Source: Brevibacillus antibioticus
GTDB lineage: Bacteria; Bacillota; Bacilli; Brevibacillales; Brevibacillaceae
NCBI RefSeq assembly: GCF_005217615.1
Contig: NZ_SZNK01000001.1
Location: 3,250,501 to 3,314,500, forward strand
Direction: 5' to 3'
Length of the DNA stretch: 64,000 nucleotides
Positions 1 through 8,234 of the stretch are shown piece after piece. The notes under the pieces were generated by a model that saw only the letters and a program-made list of their open reading frames with translations, searched no databases and was not told the origin of the DNA. Numbering within the stretch: position 1 is the first letter of the stretch; each line of letters starts with the position of its first letter. Both the position numbers and the translations under genes were made by a program.

Positions 1-210
1 TTGGTAGTCTGTCTTTACCATGTCGCGCTTCTGGTGCTCATAGGTCGGATACAAATAGAATTGATTGTTTTCCAAGCGGAATTCTCGTGTTTCTTCGTAT
101 AACCCACCCTTGCGGATCGTGATGATCTGCTCACCTTCTCCAAGCGCTTTGACGGCGACTGCCCATTCCTTCAAGCTAAGGGGGGATAGCGGCTGTACGA
201 TCGACTGCAT
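1..210 (-). CDS. DUF1802 family protein (N-terminal part, cut by window edge)
   Basis: The complement reads M-Q-S-I-V-Q-P-L and then LKEWAVAVKALGEGEQII and IRKGGLYEETREF, the typical opening of DUF1802 proteins, whose function is unknown. Only 70 codons are inside the window; the C-terminus lies beyond base 1. The ATG at 208-210 is preceded by AGAAGGGAG at a good distance. It starts 42 bp after the NadR stop on the same strand, so it is probably the last visible gene of the NAD operon. The family call is from recall; a role in NAD metabolism would be guilt by association only. Confidence 0.75.
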   Translation of the reverse strand, partial: MQSIVQPLSPLSLKEWAVAVKALGEGEQIITIRKGGLYEETREFRLENNQFYLYPTYEHQKRDMVKTDYQ

Positions 211-252
211 GCAGCAACGGCTCCCTTCTACTGTCAGAATCGTTTGATGACT

Positions 253-1311
253 TTAGTCTAGCCCAATTCCAGCTCGTTGAGAAGTCGTCTTCAACAGTTG
301 ATCGACATGCTGCATAGCTCCTTGCAGTCTATCGGCATAATTCCCTCGCAATGTCACGTACGTAATTCCCCGCTCGTCCAGCATCTGACGCAGCTTTTCG
401 TGATTGTGCAGGCGCACTTGCTCTTCTCCGTGCACACGCAGTCCATCATCTACCCATGCGACATCTGGCTCCATCAATAGCCACAAATCATACACTTGCT
501 CTTTGGCAATCTGGTCAAGAACAGGGAAGGTTTGCCCGGTGTACAGTTCAGAGTAAAACTGGGTGACAATCGCTTCGGTATCGATAAACAAGAGCTTGTT
601 GGCTTGCTGGAGCGCTTTGTATTCTTCCATTTTGTGACCATACGCGATGTGCGGGAAATACTCCGGTGTCAAAATCGTATCGCAGCCCCCGACTTCTTCG
701 CAGATTGTGCGCCCATACTCCTCGACAAACACGGTGTTGTAGATTTTCGCAAGATAGCGGGTCAAGGTCGATTTTCCGCAGCTCTCTGTTCCTACTACGA
801 CTACCTTTTTGACGAAATAGGGCTGAACAATAGCCGGGATGTGCTGCCAATGAGCGAAGACCCCCTCGTTGCGAATCTGGGTAGCAGAGATCGGCACTTG
901 GCTGCGTGACTCATCGAGAATGATGTGCGCTGCCTCCGGGTATAAACGGCGAAAAATCGGATCATAGGCGGACTCTGAGCTAAAAACCAGATCAATTTTT
1001 TTCCCGATCTTGCGCTTGATGTCCGCTGCTCCCGCCTCCCAATCGTAGCTCTCGTCGCTATCCGCAAGATCCTCGACTACAAGCACACGGACATTTTCCA
1101 TGTCCTTAACCAGCGTGGACAGCCATCTCAACCGTACTTCATAGGGAATGGGCTTGATTCCTGCCTCCTCACACAGCTTTTGGTCGCGTGTAGGGCTGTG
1201 CGAGAGAACGACGTACAGCTCGTCGCAGCGGCAGGCCGCCTGTGTTATTGCGTATACATGTCCTTGATGAAGTGGCAAAAATTTGCCGCCAATGAAGCCT
1301 ACGCCCCCCAT
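253..1311 (-). CDS. nadR: NadR-type bifunctional NMN adenylyltransferase / ribosylnicotinamide kinase
   Basis: 352 aa. The N-terminal half is a nucleotidyltransferase: GGKFLPLHQGH carries the HxGH-type motif near residue 14, and ISATQIR matches the second adenylyltransferase motif. The C-terminal half is a P-loop kinase with Walker A GTESCGKST. In the family these domains phosphorylate nicotinamide riboside to NMN and adenylate NMN to NAD in the cytoplasm. The helix-turn-helix seen at the front of enterobacterial NadR is absent, so this is an enzyme without its own repressor domain, as in Haemophilus NadR. I chose the ATG at 1309-1311: it has an AAGGGAGGGG ribosome-binding site, overlaps the pnuC end by 13 bp, and starts directly at the catalytic domain. 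A longer frame reaching 1443 lies inside pnuC and is rejected. Confidence 0.92.
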   Translation of the reverse strand: MGGVGFIGGKFLPLHQGHVYAITQAACRCDELYVVLSHSPTRDQKLCEEAGIKPIPYEVRLRWLSTLVKDMENVRVLVVEDLADSDESYDWEAGAADIKRKIGKKIDLVFSSESAYDPIFRRLYPEAAHIILDESRSQVPISATQIRNEGVFAHWQHIPAIVQPYFVKKVVVVGTESCGKSTLTRYLAKIYNTVFVEEYGRTICEEVGGCDTILTPEYFPHIAYGHKMEEYKALQQANKLLFIDTEAIVTQFYSELYTGQTFPVLDQIAKEQVYDLWLLMEPDVAWVDDGLRVHGEEQVRLHNHEKLRQMLDERGITYVTLRGNYADRLQGAMQHVDQLLKTTSQRAGIGLD

Positions 1312-2012
1312 GTCTGCCCCTCCCTTTGCTTGCGATACTGTCTTACCCAGTTCATCAAGCCGTAGATGGCATTCACCAAATAAGCGGACCACATGACCAG
1401 CATCGAGATATCGCTTCCGTCCTTCAAAAACGCTACCAGCCACATGTAGATCGTGAACAAATCAATGATGATCCAGACCACCCACTGCTCGACCAAGCGC
1501 TTCACCATGAAAAGCATCGCGATGACGGAGAGAACAGCCGTCAAGGAATCGACAAAAGGCAAAGCCCCGCCCATTTGTTTCAATATAAACCCATAGGCAA
1601 TCGTTGCAATGATACTCAAGAGAGTCCACCAGATGCGTGCACGATTGGACAAAATCGTAATCTTGACGTCATTCTGTTTGACTTCCGACACGCGGTTTTT
1701 ACGCCACAAGTAGAGTCCTATGAATTGCATCGGCAAAAAATAGAGAAGATTCAGCATGACTTCGCCATAGTACTTTTGCCCATAGGCAACGAACGCGTAC
1801 AAAACCACATTGATGATACCCGGGTAGTAGCTCCACGTCTTTCCTTTGGCGACGAGCACGACACTCACCATCCCTGTCAAGGAGGCGATCAAGCCGATGA
1901 ATGTATCATCCAGCGCGAAATACAAGTAGAGGGTAACGAGTGTAAACGAGATGAGCCAAATTTTTTCAAACCAATTCCAGTCTGCTAAAAAGCCGGTGCT
2001 TTTCGCATTCAT
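1299..2012 (-). CDS. pnuC: PnuC-family nicotinamide riboside transporter
   Basis: 237 aa with about seven hydrophobic segments and the family feature W-S-Y-Y-P-G-I-I-N followed by Y-L-W-R-K-N. PnuC proteins are SWEET-like facilitators that bring nicotinamide riboside across the cytoplasmic membrane; uptake is made irreversible by the kinase encoded next door. The gene overlaps the upstream PARG-like gene by 4 bp and the downstream nadR by 13 bp, so translation is probably coupled. The combination PnuC plus NadR is a complete two-protein route from external NR to NAD. Specificity for NR rather than thiamine (the PnuT relatives) is inferred from the nadR neighbour. Confidence 0.9.
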   Translation of the reverse strand: MNAKSTGFLADWNWFEKIWLISFTLVTLYLYFALDDTFIGLIASLTGMVSVVLVAKGKTWSYYPGIINVVLYAFVAYGQKYYGEVMLNLLYFLPMQFIGLYLWRKNRVSEVKQNDVKITILSNRARIWWTLLSIIATIAYGFILKQMGGALPFVDSLTAVLSVIAMLFMVKRLVEQWVVWIIIDLFTIYMWLVAFLKDGSDISMLVMWSAYLVNAIYGLMNWVRQYRKQREGQTWGA

Positions 2013-2869
2013 GCGAATCTCTCCTTGAACGCTCGCAGGTTTTCCTGGCGCGCAGAATTGTCGTAGACGGCAAACACGATGTGGTCAAAAAGCTGTGCAT
2101 ACTGTTCCTCGATCAAAACAGTCGCAAAGTACTCTGCTACGTCCTCCGCTTTGTTGCGGAATACTCCGCAGCCGTACGCCCCCAAAATGATCGTCCGGTG
2201 GTTGTGGATGGCTGCTGCCCGCAAAATTTTTCGGATGCGCTCCTTCATGACAGGGCCAATCTTTGCGACATTTTCAGGCTCTCGCTCACGAACAACCCCC
2301 GCATTCACAGCAGGCGCCGTAACGAAAGACAAGAGGTATGGATCAGGCAAAAGCTGATCGCTTTGGTCGCGGAGCACGGGGACCCGCGGTGAATAAATCA
2401 TGTAGTCGGAATAAAAGCAGGTTTTCAACTGGCGATGGTAGGTGTACATTTCCTGCATTTGCACGATGCAAGGATACAGACCAGAGGAACGCGCCAAGCT
2501 CTCTTCCTGCGCCTGACTTCCCCCTAGGAATCCTCCGCCCGGATTTTTGGCGGAAGCAAAATTCAAGCATACGGCATCTGCTCGTTTTTCTGAAACGACG
2601 AGGCGCTTGGCTGCATCCAGGCTGGATTCCGAGGTGACCTCGATCTTGGCACGCAGTTGTGCAGCTGTTGTTTGCTTCGATGGCAATTGGACTGCGTCTG
2701 CGGCCAAATCATTTGGTCGATACAGAACCGACTGGCTGATGGCAGTAGTGAGCTCCTCCGTAATGCTCTTCTTTTCTCCCGCTTTGTTCACGTAATAGCC
2801 CTGCTCTATGATTTGCAGCGTCTCTTGCGCGATTCGTACGCGCACGCTTCGATTGTGTCCCTGATTCAT
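2009..2869 (-). CDS. PARG-like microbial macrodomain protein (TIGR02452/DUF2263 family)
   Basis: 286 aa. The stretch FASAKNPGGGFLGG followed by SQAQEESLAR contains the PARG signature GGG-x(6-8)-QEE; further family landmarks are Y-S-P-R-V-P-V-L and I-I-L-G-A-Y-G-C-G-V-F-R-N. Bacterial-type poly(ADP-ribose) glycohydrolases remove ADP-ribose from proteins or polymers and release free ADP-ribose. The true start is taken at 2867-2869 (M-N-Q-G-H), which has an AGGGAGGAAATC ribosome-binding site; the longer frame to 2956 runs into the upstream gene. It lies between the NrtR-like regulator and pnuC. ADP-ribose is a known ligand of NrtR regulators, so the product of this enzyme could act on the operon's own regulator (inference). 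Substrate unknown. Confidence 0.85.
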   Translation of the reverse strand: MNQGHNRSVRVRIAQETLQIIEQGYYVNKAGEKKSITEELTTAISQSVLYRPNDLAADAVQLPSKQTTAAQLRAKIEVTSESSLDAAKRLVVSEKRADAVCLNFASAKNPGGGFLGGSQAQEESLARSSGLYPCIVQMQEMYTYHRQLKTCFYSDYMIYSPRVPVLRDQSDQLLPDPYLLSFVTAPAVNAGVVREREPENVAKIGPVMKERIRKILRAAAIHNHRTIILGAYGCGVFRNKAEDVAEYFATVLIEEQYAQLFDHIVFAVYDNSARQENLRAFKERFA

Positions 2870-2894
2870 TGTGATTTCCTCCCTGGTACGGTCC

Positions 2895-3803
2895 CTACGT
2901 CTGATCCATCCATTCCGGGTTAAAGCGGAAATACTTGGATGGTCGGTGCCCGGCATGTTTACGATATTGATTCGTTTCCAAAACTTTGTCGGCTACCTTC
3001 CTGCGAAAGGCCGCAGCCAACAGCTCACGTCCCAAAATCACTTCGTACACTTGTTGCAGATCGCTTAGCGTGAACAGCTCCGGCATTAGGGCAAAGGCGA
3101 TATCCGTGTATTCAATCTTGTTACGCAATCGCTCCAATGCGTATTGAATGATTTTGGCGTGATCAAATGCAAGGTTGTTCGTCTCTACGATTTCGCGGGT
3201 CTCACGTATGGTGCGGCCCGTTACTGTTTTGGTAATTTTAATCGTGGCAGACAGTTCCTCTCTCTCATGTACAAGACGCAGCTCCAGCCATTTTTCAGTA
3301 ATGGAGCCGTCACTAGTCCCCGTCTTCGTTTCTTTTAGCCACCTGTCCTCGATGCGGTACCACTCCGCTTCCTCTGCATCATCCCCTGCCTGCAACTGTA
3401 AAGACGAGCTGTCAACCAAGGCCATGTACGACGTGCTAATCACCCATGTCCGTGGATCCCTGCCCGCATCGCCCCAGGTGTAGAGCTGCTCCAAGTAAAT
3501 GTCGTCTACGTTTGTTTCCGTACGCAGCTCGCGTCTGGCTGCCTCCTCCAGACTCTCCCCAGGTGTAACAAACCCACCCGGCAACGCCCATTGGCCAATA
3601 TACGGATGCTCACCACGCTTCACGAGCAATATTTTCAACGACTTGGGCGAGAGCTTGCGGTAATTCTCCTCCAGCTCATCCATCACGGTGAATACCAGCA
3701 TATCGACTGTCACAGACGGTCGCTCGAATTGGCTGACATCATAAGCTTCCAAGTACTCCTGTTCCGTTTGACCTTGTTTATTGACAGAAGGTTTATCTTT
3801 CAT
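2895..3803 (-). CDS. NrtR-like regulator: Nudix domain plus C-terminal winged helix
   Basis: 302 aa. The front half is a Nudix domain (GGFVTPGESLEEAARREL). The conserved REUxEExGU end reads RELRTETNV, so one catalytic glutamate position is threonine and the following glycine is asparagine; hydrolase activity is doubtful. The back half (about 220-302, L-M-P-E-L-F-T-L-S-D-L-Q-Q-V-Y to F-R-R-K-V) matches the winged-helix part of NrtR, which represses NAD genes and binds ADP-ribose. The start ATG has GAGG seven bases upstream. It is the first gene of the five-gene operon and sits just behind the promoter and palindrome at 3841-3910. An alternative is an active ADP-ribose pyrophosphatase; the degraded box and the tail make a regulator more likely. 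Confidence 0.82.
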   Translation of the reverse strand: MKDKPSVNKQGQTEQEYLEAYDVSQFERPSVTVDMLVFTVMDELEENYRKLSPKSLKILLVKRGEHPYIGQWALPGGFVTPGESLEEAARRELRTETNVDDIYLEQLYTWGDAGRDPRTWVISTSYMALVDSSSLQLQAGDDAEEAEWYRIEDRWLKETKTGTSDGSITEKWLELRLVHEREELSATIKITKTVTGRTIRETREIVETNNLAFDHAKIIQYALERLRNKIEYTDIAFALMPELFTLSDLQQVYEVILGRELLAAAFRRKVADKVLETNQYRKHAGHRPSKYFRFNPEWMDQT

Positions 3804-3840
3804 CCAATCGCCTCTTTTTGCTGCTGAATTGTTGTTGTCT

Positions 3841-3857
3841 TTTTGTTATTAACAAAA
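3841..3857. promoter_or_regulatory. 17-nt palindrome, candidate NrtR operator
   Basis: TTTTGTTATTAACAAAA is a perfect palindrome around a central T. It lies between the promoter -10 (3882-3887) and the start of the NrtR-like gene. A related half-copy, ATGTTATTATCAAG, follows at 3857-3870. A repressor bound here would block transcription of the NAD operon. Assignment to the NrtR-like protein is inference from position. Confidence 0.55.
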
Positions 3858-3881
3858 TGTTATTATCAAGTTGTTGGTATC

Positions 3882-3910
3882 ATATTACTCTTTCCTTTTA
3901 TTGGTGTCAA
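3882..3910 (-). promoter_or_regulatory. SigA-type promoter of the NAD/ADP-ribose operon
   Basis: On the minus strand TTGACA (3905-3910) and TAATAT (3882-3887) are separated by exactly 17 bp. They lie about 80 bp upstream of the NrtR-like start codon. Confidence 0.75.
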
Positions 3911-3967
3911 CAAAAAATCCCCACTTTCAAGTAAGGGGTTTTATTTGTTGTTGAAAACAGCCGCGTA

Positions 3968-4166
3968 GAAGAAGCGCATTTCCAGTCCAAGCGCCTCTGG
4001 AGCCCGCCCTAGCGTAGTAATAAATGGCGGGGGTTTTCAGCTTCACTTATGGAATACCTCTTCGAAACTTCCACGTTTGAAGCGCTCCCGCCATTTATTA
4101 CGAAGCGGACAGTCTTCACCCCTTGCGGGGCGGAGGCCGAAGCGTAGACTGGAAATGCGCTTCTTC
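3968..4166. repeat. Long imperfect hairpin element related to the 50.1-52.2 kb array
   Basis: The outer arms are perfect 20-bp inverted repeats (3968-3987 and 4147-4166, GAAGAAGCGCATTTCCAGTC and its complement). A second perfect 14-bp pair lies inside (4018-4031 and 4087-4100, TAATAAATGGCGGG). The right arm (GAAGCGGACAGTCTT, then CCCC, GGGCGGAG, then GTAGACTGGAAAT) matches the right arm of the second hairpin of each unit in the 50-52 kb array, while the outermost arm bases differ on both sides together. No ORF is supported. It may be a structured RNA or a palindromic mobile repeat. Confidence 0.75.
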
Positions 4167-4192
4167 CCACCACCCTAGCCACTTTTTAAAAC

Positions 4193-4236
4193 AAAACAAA
4201 AAGCCCCCTGCCAGCTAAATTCACTGACAGGAGGCT
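4193..4236 (-). terminator. Rho-independent terminator of the symporter gene
   Basis: AGCCTCCTGTCAG and CTGGCAGGGGGCT form a strong stem on the minus strand, followed by a T-rich run (TTTTTGTTTTGTTTT). Confidence 0.8.
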
Positions 4237-4260
4237 TCTTAAAACTATTAATAGCTTAGA

Positions 4261-5535
4261 TTAAGCAGCACTCGGATCGGCTTTTACTGCCTGAACATAA
4301 TCGTCTGCTTTCTTTTGGTCGAACTGACCTTCCCAACGAGAGATCACAATTGCTGCCAACGCATTACCTACTACGTTAACAACTGTACGAGCCATATCCA
4401 TCAAACGGTCTACACCGGCGATGAAAGCAAGACCTTCTACTGGGAGACCTACAGAGCCGAGCGTAGCCAACAGTACTACGAACGATACTCCCGGTACACC
4501 AGCGATCCCTTTAGACGTAACCATCAGTACGAGCATCAGCGTGATCTGTGTGCTGATTGGCATGTGAATCCCATACATTTGCGCAATGAACAGAGCAGCC
4601 AGTGCCTGATACAATGTGGAACCATCCAGGTTGAAGGAGTAGCCTGTCGGAATAACAAAGGACGCGATCGCCTTCGGACAGCCCATCTTCTCCATTTTTT
4701 CCATAATTTTAGGCAGTACAGTCTCGGAGCTGGAAGTGGAGTAAGCCAACAACAGCTCGTCCTTCAATACACGCAGAAGGGAAGTGATTTTGATTCCGCT
4801 GATACGTGCGATGATGCCCAATACCACCAAGATGAAGAACACCATGGCAACGTGAACCAAAATAACCAGTTTCCCCAATGGAATCAAGGAAGACAAACCG
4901 AATTTGGAAACGGTAACACCAATCAGTGCAAAAACACCGAACGGAGCGAAACGCATGATGGTGTTCACAACCCAGAACATGGCGTCCGCGACTCCATTGA
5001 AAAAGTTGAGAACCGGCCTTCCCTTCTCCCCTGCTGCTGCGACACCAAGTCCAAACAGAACCGAGAAGAAAATAATCGCTAACATATCACCACGAGCAAG
5101 CGAATCAAAGATATTCGTTGGTACAATCTTAACGAATGTTTCCACCATACCGTGGCTCTGTGTTGCTTCTGCCGTGTCTACATACTTGTGGATATCAGTC
5201 TTGGTAAGGACTGTTCGATCCACGCCGACACCCGGTTGAAAGATATTGGCCGCCAAAAGACCAATGATAATGGCAATCGTGGTAACGATTTCAAAATACA
5301 GAATTGTCTTACCACCGATTTTACCGAGCTTCTTCATGTCACCTACGCCTGCTACGCCCACAATAAGCGTGGCAACAACGATCGGAACGACAATCATTTT
5401 AATCAATCGGAGAAAAATATCACCGATAGGCTGTAAATAGGTCGCCACTGCCGGGTTGCCGTAGAAAATAGCACCCACCAGGATACCCAGAATGAGACCG
5501 ACGACAATCTGCATCGCTAATCCAAACCGCTTCAT
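4261..5535 (-). CDS. Dicarboxylate/amino acid:cation symporter (GltP/DctA family)
   Basis: 424 aa, a normal length for the DAACS family. It shows the family hairpin serine motif AYSTSSSETVLPKIM, then PTGYSFNLDGSTLYQ with the conserved NLDG, and GVPGVSFVVLLATL near the C-terminus, with about eight membrane segments. These proteins import glutamate, aspartate or C4-dicarboxylates with H+ or Na+. The start ATG is preceded by GAGGTG. The gene is monocistronic, with its own terminator. The substrate cannot be decided by eye: the Asp/Arg positions late in TM8 (V-D-R-L-M-D-M-A-R-T-V-V-N) fit either amino acids or dicarboxylates. Confidence 0.9.
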   Translation of the reverse strand: MKRFGLAMQIVVGLILGILVGAIFYGNPAVATYLQPIGDIFLRLIKMIVVPIVVATLIVGVAGVGDMKKLGKIGGKTILYFEIVTTIAIIIGLLAANIFQPGVGVDRTVLTKTDIHKYVDTAEATQSHGMVETFVKIVPTNIFDSLARGDMLAIIFFSVLFGLGVAAAGEKGRPVLNFFNGVADAMFWVVNTIMRFAPFGVFALIGVTVSKFGLSSLIPLGKLVILVHVAMVFFILVVLGIIARISGIKITSLLRVLKDELLLAYSTSSSETVLPKIMEKMEKMGCPKAIASFVIPTGYSFNLDGSTLYQALAALFIAQMYGIHMPISTQITLMLVLMVTSKGIAGVPGVSFVVLLATLGSVGLPVEGLAFIAGVDRLMDMARTVVNVVGNALAAIVISRWEGQFDQKKADDYVQAVKADPSAA

Positions 5536-5798
5536 CCTGACACCTCGCTATGAAAGAATAAGATGTGACTCTCAAGACGATATGCTTATACGCATCAAAC
5601 TTGAGTGGTATATAGGTGAGCATCATATCATGACTTTTTGTGTTTTCCCCTTTTTTGTATTTTTTTCATTTCTTTGTTTTTTCTGATATCCTCTATCAAT
5701 TTCGCGATATGATTGGGTTCATTGTATTCATTTCTGGAAAAATGATAAAATAAAGGAATCAACTTTCAGCGATCTTTCATTCAGAATGGAGCGCAGTC

Positions 5799-6830
5799 AT
5801 GACGATTCGGAAAATGATCATCCTGCTACTAGTTCTAGCAGTCGGGTTGTTTCTTTTGCCTTACTCCGTCCCCTTTTTGCTAGCACTGCTAACAGCAATT
5901 CTGGTTGAGCCGCTCGTCTTGTTTCTTATCAAAAGACTACGCATGAATCGGATGAGTGCGGTAATCGCATCCTTCTTCCTCTTCCTCATTTCTTTTGGGA
6001 TCGTACTGTACTGGATCGGCACACAGATTGTCATTCAGGGAATGGTTTTGGCTCAGCGATTACCGGCTTTTTCGCAGCATATTTTTGAGTTAGTCGAGTC
6101 CTATTTGATGAGCTGGGAAACTTACTATGCGTCGTTACCTGCCGAAACCGTCTCAGAAATCCAGAGTGTCTTCGCTGGGCTGAAAAGCTGGGCGCTTACT
6201 TCAGCCTCCACGGTTGCCAAAGGTATTCTCGGCGTAGCAGCCATCGTTCCAGGCTTTTTGATCTCCACGATTATTTACTTAGTTGCCTTGTTTTTGATCA
6301 GTCTCGATTTACCGAAGCTGCGTGCTGGGTTCATGAGAATGTTCACCGTATCTGCTCGTGAAAAGATCGAGGTGGTTATCTCTCAATTGAACCGTGCCAC
6401 CCTTGGTTTTTTACGTGCCCAAATCATCTTGAGCCTGATGACGTTCGCGCTGTCCTTATTGGGATTGCTCATTTTGCAGGTCAAGTATGCAGCCGTCATT
6501 TCTCTCATGATCGTTTTCGTCGATATTCTCCCCATCTTAGGCACAGGCTCGTTCCTCGTCCCATGGGCTATTTACACCTTCTTGATGGGCAACTCTTCTT
6601 TGGCAATCGGCCTGATCGTCATCTTCCTCGTGATTACGGTCGTCCGCCGCATTATTGAACCAAAGATACTCGCATCTAATCTGGGAATAAGCGCACTGGC
6701 CGCTCTTGTCAGCATGTTCCTCGGATTTCAGGTGCTGGGATTTTTCGGGTTGATACTTGGTCCAGCGCTCGTCATTATCTATGAGGCGCTGAGAAAAGCT
6801 GGATTCTTGAATTTCAAAATCGATTTTTGA
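5799..6830 (+). CDS. ytvI: AI-2E family membrane protein, YtvI-like
   Basis: 343 aa with a hydrophobic N-terminal pair, a long non-membrane stretch (about 80-140) and five to six helices after it. The C-terminal part has the family pattern D-I-L-P-I-L-G-T-G and R-R-I-I-E-P-K-I-L, typical of AI-2E/PerM proteins. The closest recalled match is YtvI, a sporulation membrane protein of Bacillus; true AI-2 export is not implied. The start ATG follows GGAGCGCAGTC. The gene stands alone between the divergent symporter and pucG. The specific ytvI name is less certain than the family. Confidence 0.8.
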   Translation: MTIRKMIILLLVLAVGLFLLPYSVPFLLALLTAILVEPLVLFLIKRLRMNRMSAVIASFFLFLISFGIVLYWIGTQIVIQGMVLAQRLPAFSQHIFELVESYLMSWETYYASLPAETVSEIQSVFAGLKSWALTSASTVAKGILGVAAIVPGFLISTIIYLVALFLISLDLPKLRAGFMRMFTVSAREKIEVVISQLNRATLGFLRAQIILSLMTFALSLLGLLILQVKYAAVISLMIVFVDILPILGTGSFLVPWAIYTFLMGNSSLAIGLIVIFLVITVVRRIIEPKILASNLGISALAALVSMFLGFQVLGFFGLILGPALVIIYEALRKAGFLNFKIDF

Positions 6831-6855
6831 TGGGCACAAAAGAGTAGGTAGTGCT

Positions 6856-6896
6856 ACGGCCGTTTTTTCCGGTAATGGAATCGGAAAAGCGGCCGT
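6856..6896. other. Inverted repeat between ytvI and pucG
   Basis: ACGGCCGTTTTTTCCG (6856-6871) pairs with CGGAAAAGCGGCCGT (6882-6896). It is a strong stem but has no clean T-run behind it. It may end ytvI transcription or act in the pucG leader, which begins about 30 bp on. Confidence 0.5.
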
Positions 6897-6926
6897 TGAT
6901 ATAGAAAGATATATGGGGGAGAGCAT

Positions 6927-8171
6927 ATGTGTGCATACAAAGAACTGACCACCTCACAACGGACAATCATGACGCCAGGGCCCGTCGAGGCAGAGCCTAG
7001 TGTTCTTCGCGTGATGGGTTCACCCATTTTGGGACAATTCGATCCAGAATTCACGAATATCATGAACGAAACAATGGAGATGCTTCGGAAATTGTTTCAG
7101 ACATCCAATCATTGGGCATTCCCGATAGACGGAACTTCCCGGGCGGGCATCGAGGCCGTTTTGTGTAGCATAATCGAACCAGGAGATCGGGTGCTTGTAC
7201 CCATTTATGGACGATTCGGGCACTTGCTCACGGAGATTGCGGAAAGGTATGGCGCAGATGTGATGACGATGGAAACGCGCTGGGGAAGTGTCTTTGAACC
7301 GCAGGACGTCATTGCCGAAATCGAGCGAGTTCAGCCCAAAATCGTAGCAATGGTTCACGGCGAAACATCCACTGGCTGTGTTCAGCCTTTGAAAGAAATC
7401 GGAGCAGCTTGCCGCCGAATGGATGTCCTATTTGTCGTCGATGCTGTCGCTTCGATCGGCGGGACAGAAGTGAAGGTAGACGATTGGTATATCGACGCAT
7501 GTATAGGTGGTACTCAAAAATGCTTGTCTGTCCCCTCTGGGATGGCTCCTATCACGTTTAATGCTCGTGTAGAAGCACTCTTGCTCCAACGGAAAAAGAT
7601 CGAGCGTGGACTGGCTGATCCCTCTGCTCCGAAATCTGCTCAAACCCGAACGATCCGCAGCAACTATTTTGACTTGAGCCAACTCATGGATTACTGGGGA
7701 CCTGCACGGCTGAACCACCATACGGAGGCGACAACGATGCTGTACGCATTGCGCGAGGGAGTGCGCATTGCCCTCACAGAAGGTCTGGAGGCGAGATTCG
7801 CCAGACATCGCTTGCATGAACAAGCCTTGGTCGCTGGTGTGTTGGCGATGGGATTGCAGCTCTATGGCGATCCGGCTTGCAAGCTTCCCGTCGTGACCTG
7901 TATCAAAATTCCTGACGGGCTCGACGGAGAGTCAGTCCGTGCTATGCTGCTCGAAGATTTTCATATTGAAATTGCCAGTTCCTTCGGGCCGTTAAAAGGG
8001 ACAATCTGGCGGATTGGCACAATGGGCTACAGTTGCCGGAAGAAAAATATTTTGCATGTGCTAGGTGCGTTGGAAGCGGTTCTCATCCGGCATGGAGCCC
8101 GTGTACACGCAGGGCGCGCCGTTCAAGCCGCGTTGGATATCTACGATCAGGAACAAGCACAAAATAGCTAG
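6927..8171 (+). CDS. pucG: (S)-ureidoglycine-glyoxylate aminotransferase
   Basis: 414 aa, fold type I PLP aminotransferase of class V. The opening TIMTPGPVEAEPSVLRVM, then PIDGTSRAGIEAVL, the GETSTG motif and the PLP-lysine region GGTQKCLSVPSGMAP agree closely with Bacillus subtilis PucG. PucG uses ureidoglycine and glyoxylate to make glycine late in purine (allantoin) breakdown. The start has GGGGGAGAGCAT upstream. No other puc genes are adjacent; the convergent glycolate oxidase genes make glyoxylate, its co-substrate, and an adenine deaminase lies far away at 58 kb. A simple alanine-glyoxylate aminotransferase is the alternative reading. Confidence 0.88.
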   Translation: MCAYKELTTSQRTIMTPGPVEAEPSVLRVMGSPILGQFDPEFTNIMNETMEMLRKLFQTSNHWAFPIDGTSRAGIEAVLCSIIEPGDRVLVPIYGRFGHLLTEIAERYGADVMTMETRWGSVFEPQDVIAEIERVQPKIVAMVHGETSTGCVQPLKEIGAACRRMDVLFVVDAVASIGGTEVKVDDWYIDACIGGTQKCLSVPSGMAPITFNARVEALLLQRKKIERGLADPSAPKSAQTRTIRSNYFDLSQLMDYWGPARLNHHTEATTMLYALREGVRIALTEGLEARFARHRLHEQALVAGVLAMGLQLYGDPACKLPVVTCIKIPDGLDGESVRAMLLEDFHIEIASSFGPLKGTIWRIGTMGYSCRKKNILHVLGALEAVLIRHGARVHAGRAVQAALDIYDQEQAQNS

Positions 8172-8184
8172 CCCCTTTTAACCG

Positions 8185-8234
8185 GAAAAAGCCTTTGTCC
8201 TCCCCACTTACTCAGGGGTAGACAAGGGCTTTTC
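8185..8234. terminator. Bidirectional terminator between pucG and glcF
   Basis: AAAAAGCCTTTGTC (8186-8199) and GACAAGGGCTTTT (8221-8233) form a stem with A- and T-runs on both sides, placed between two convergent genes; it overlaps the glcF stop. Confidence 0.6.

Noticed and set aside
1311..1443. Longer NadR start
   Set aside because: The added 44 residues overlap pnuC and lie before the catalytic start; a strong ribosome-binding site marks the ATG at 1309-1311.
4315..5082. 255-codon plus-strand ORF over the symporter gene
   Set aside because: It is rich in His, Gln and Asn, a sign of a reverse-frame shadow, and the opposite strand has a complete symporter.
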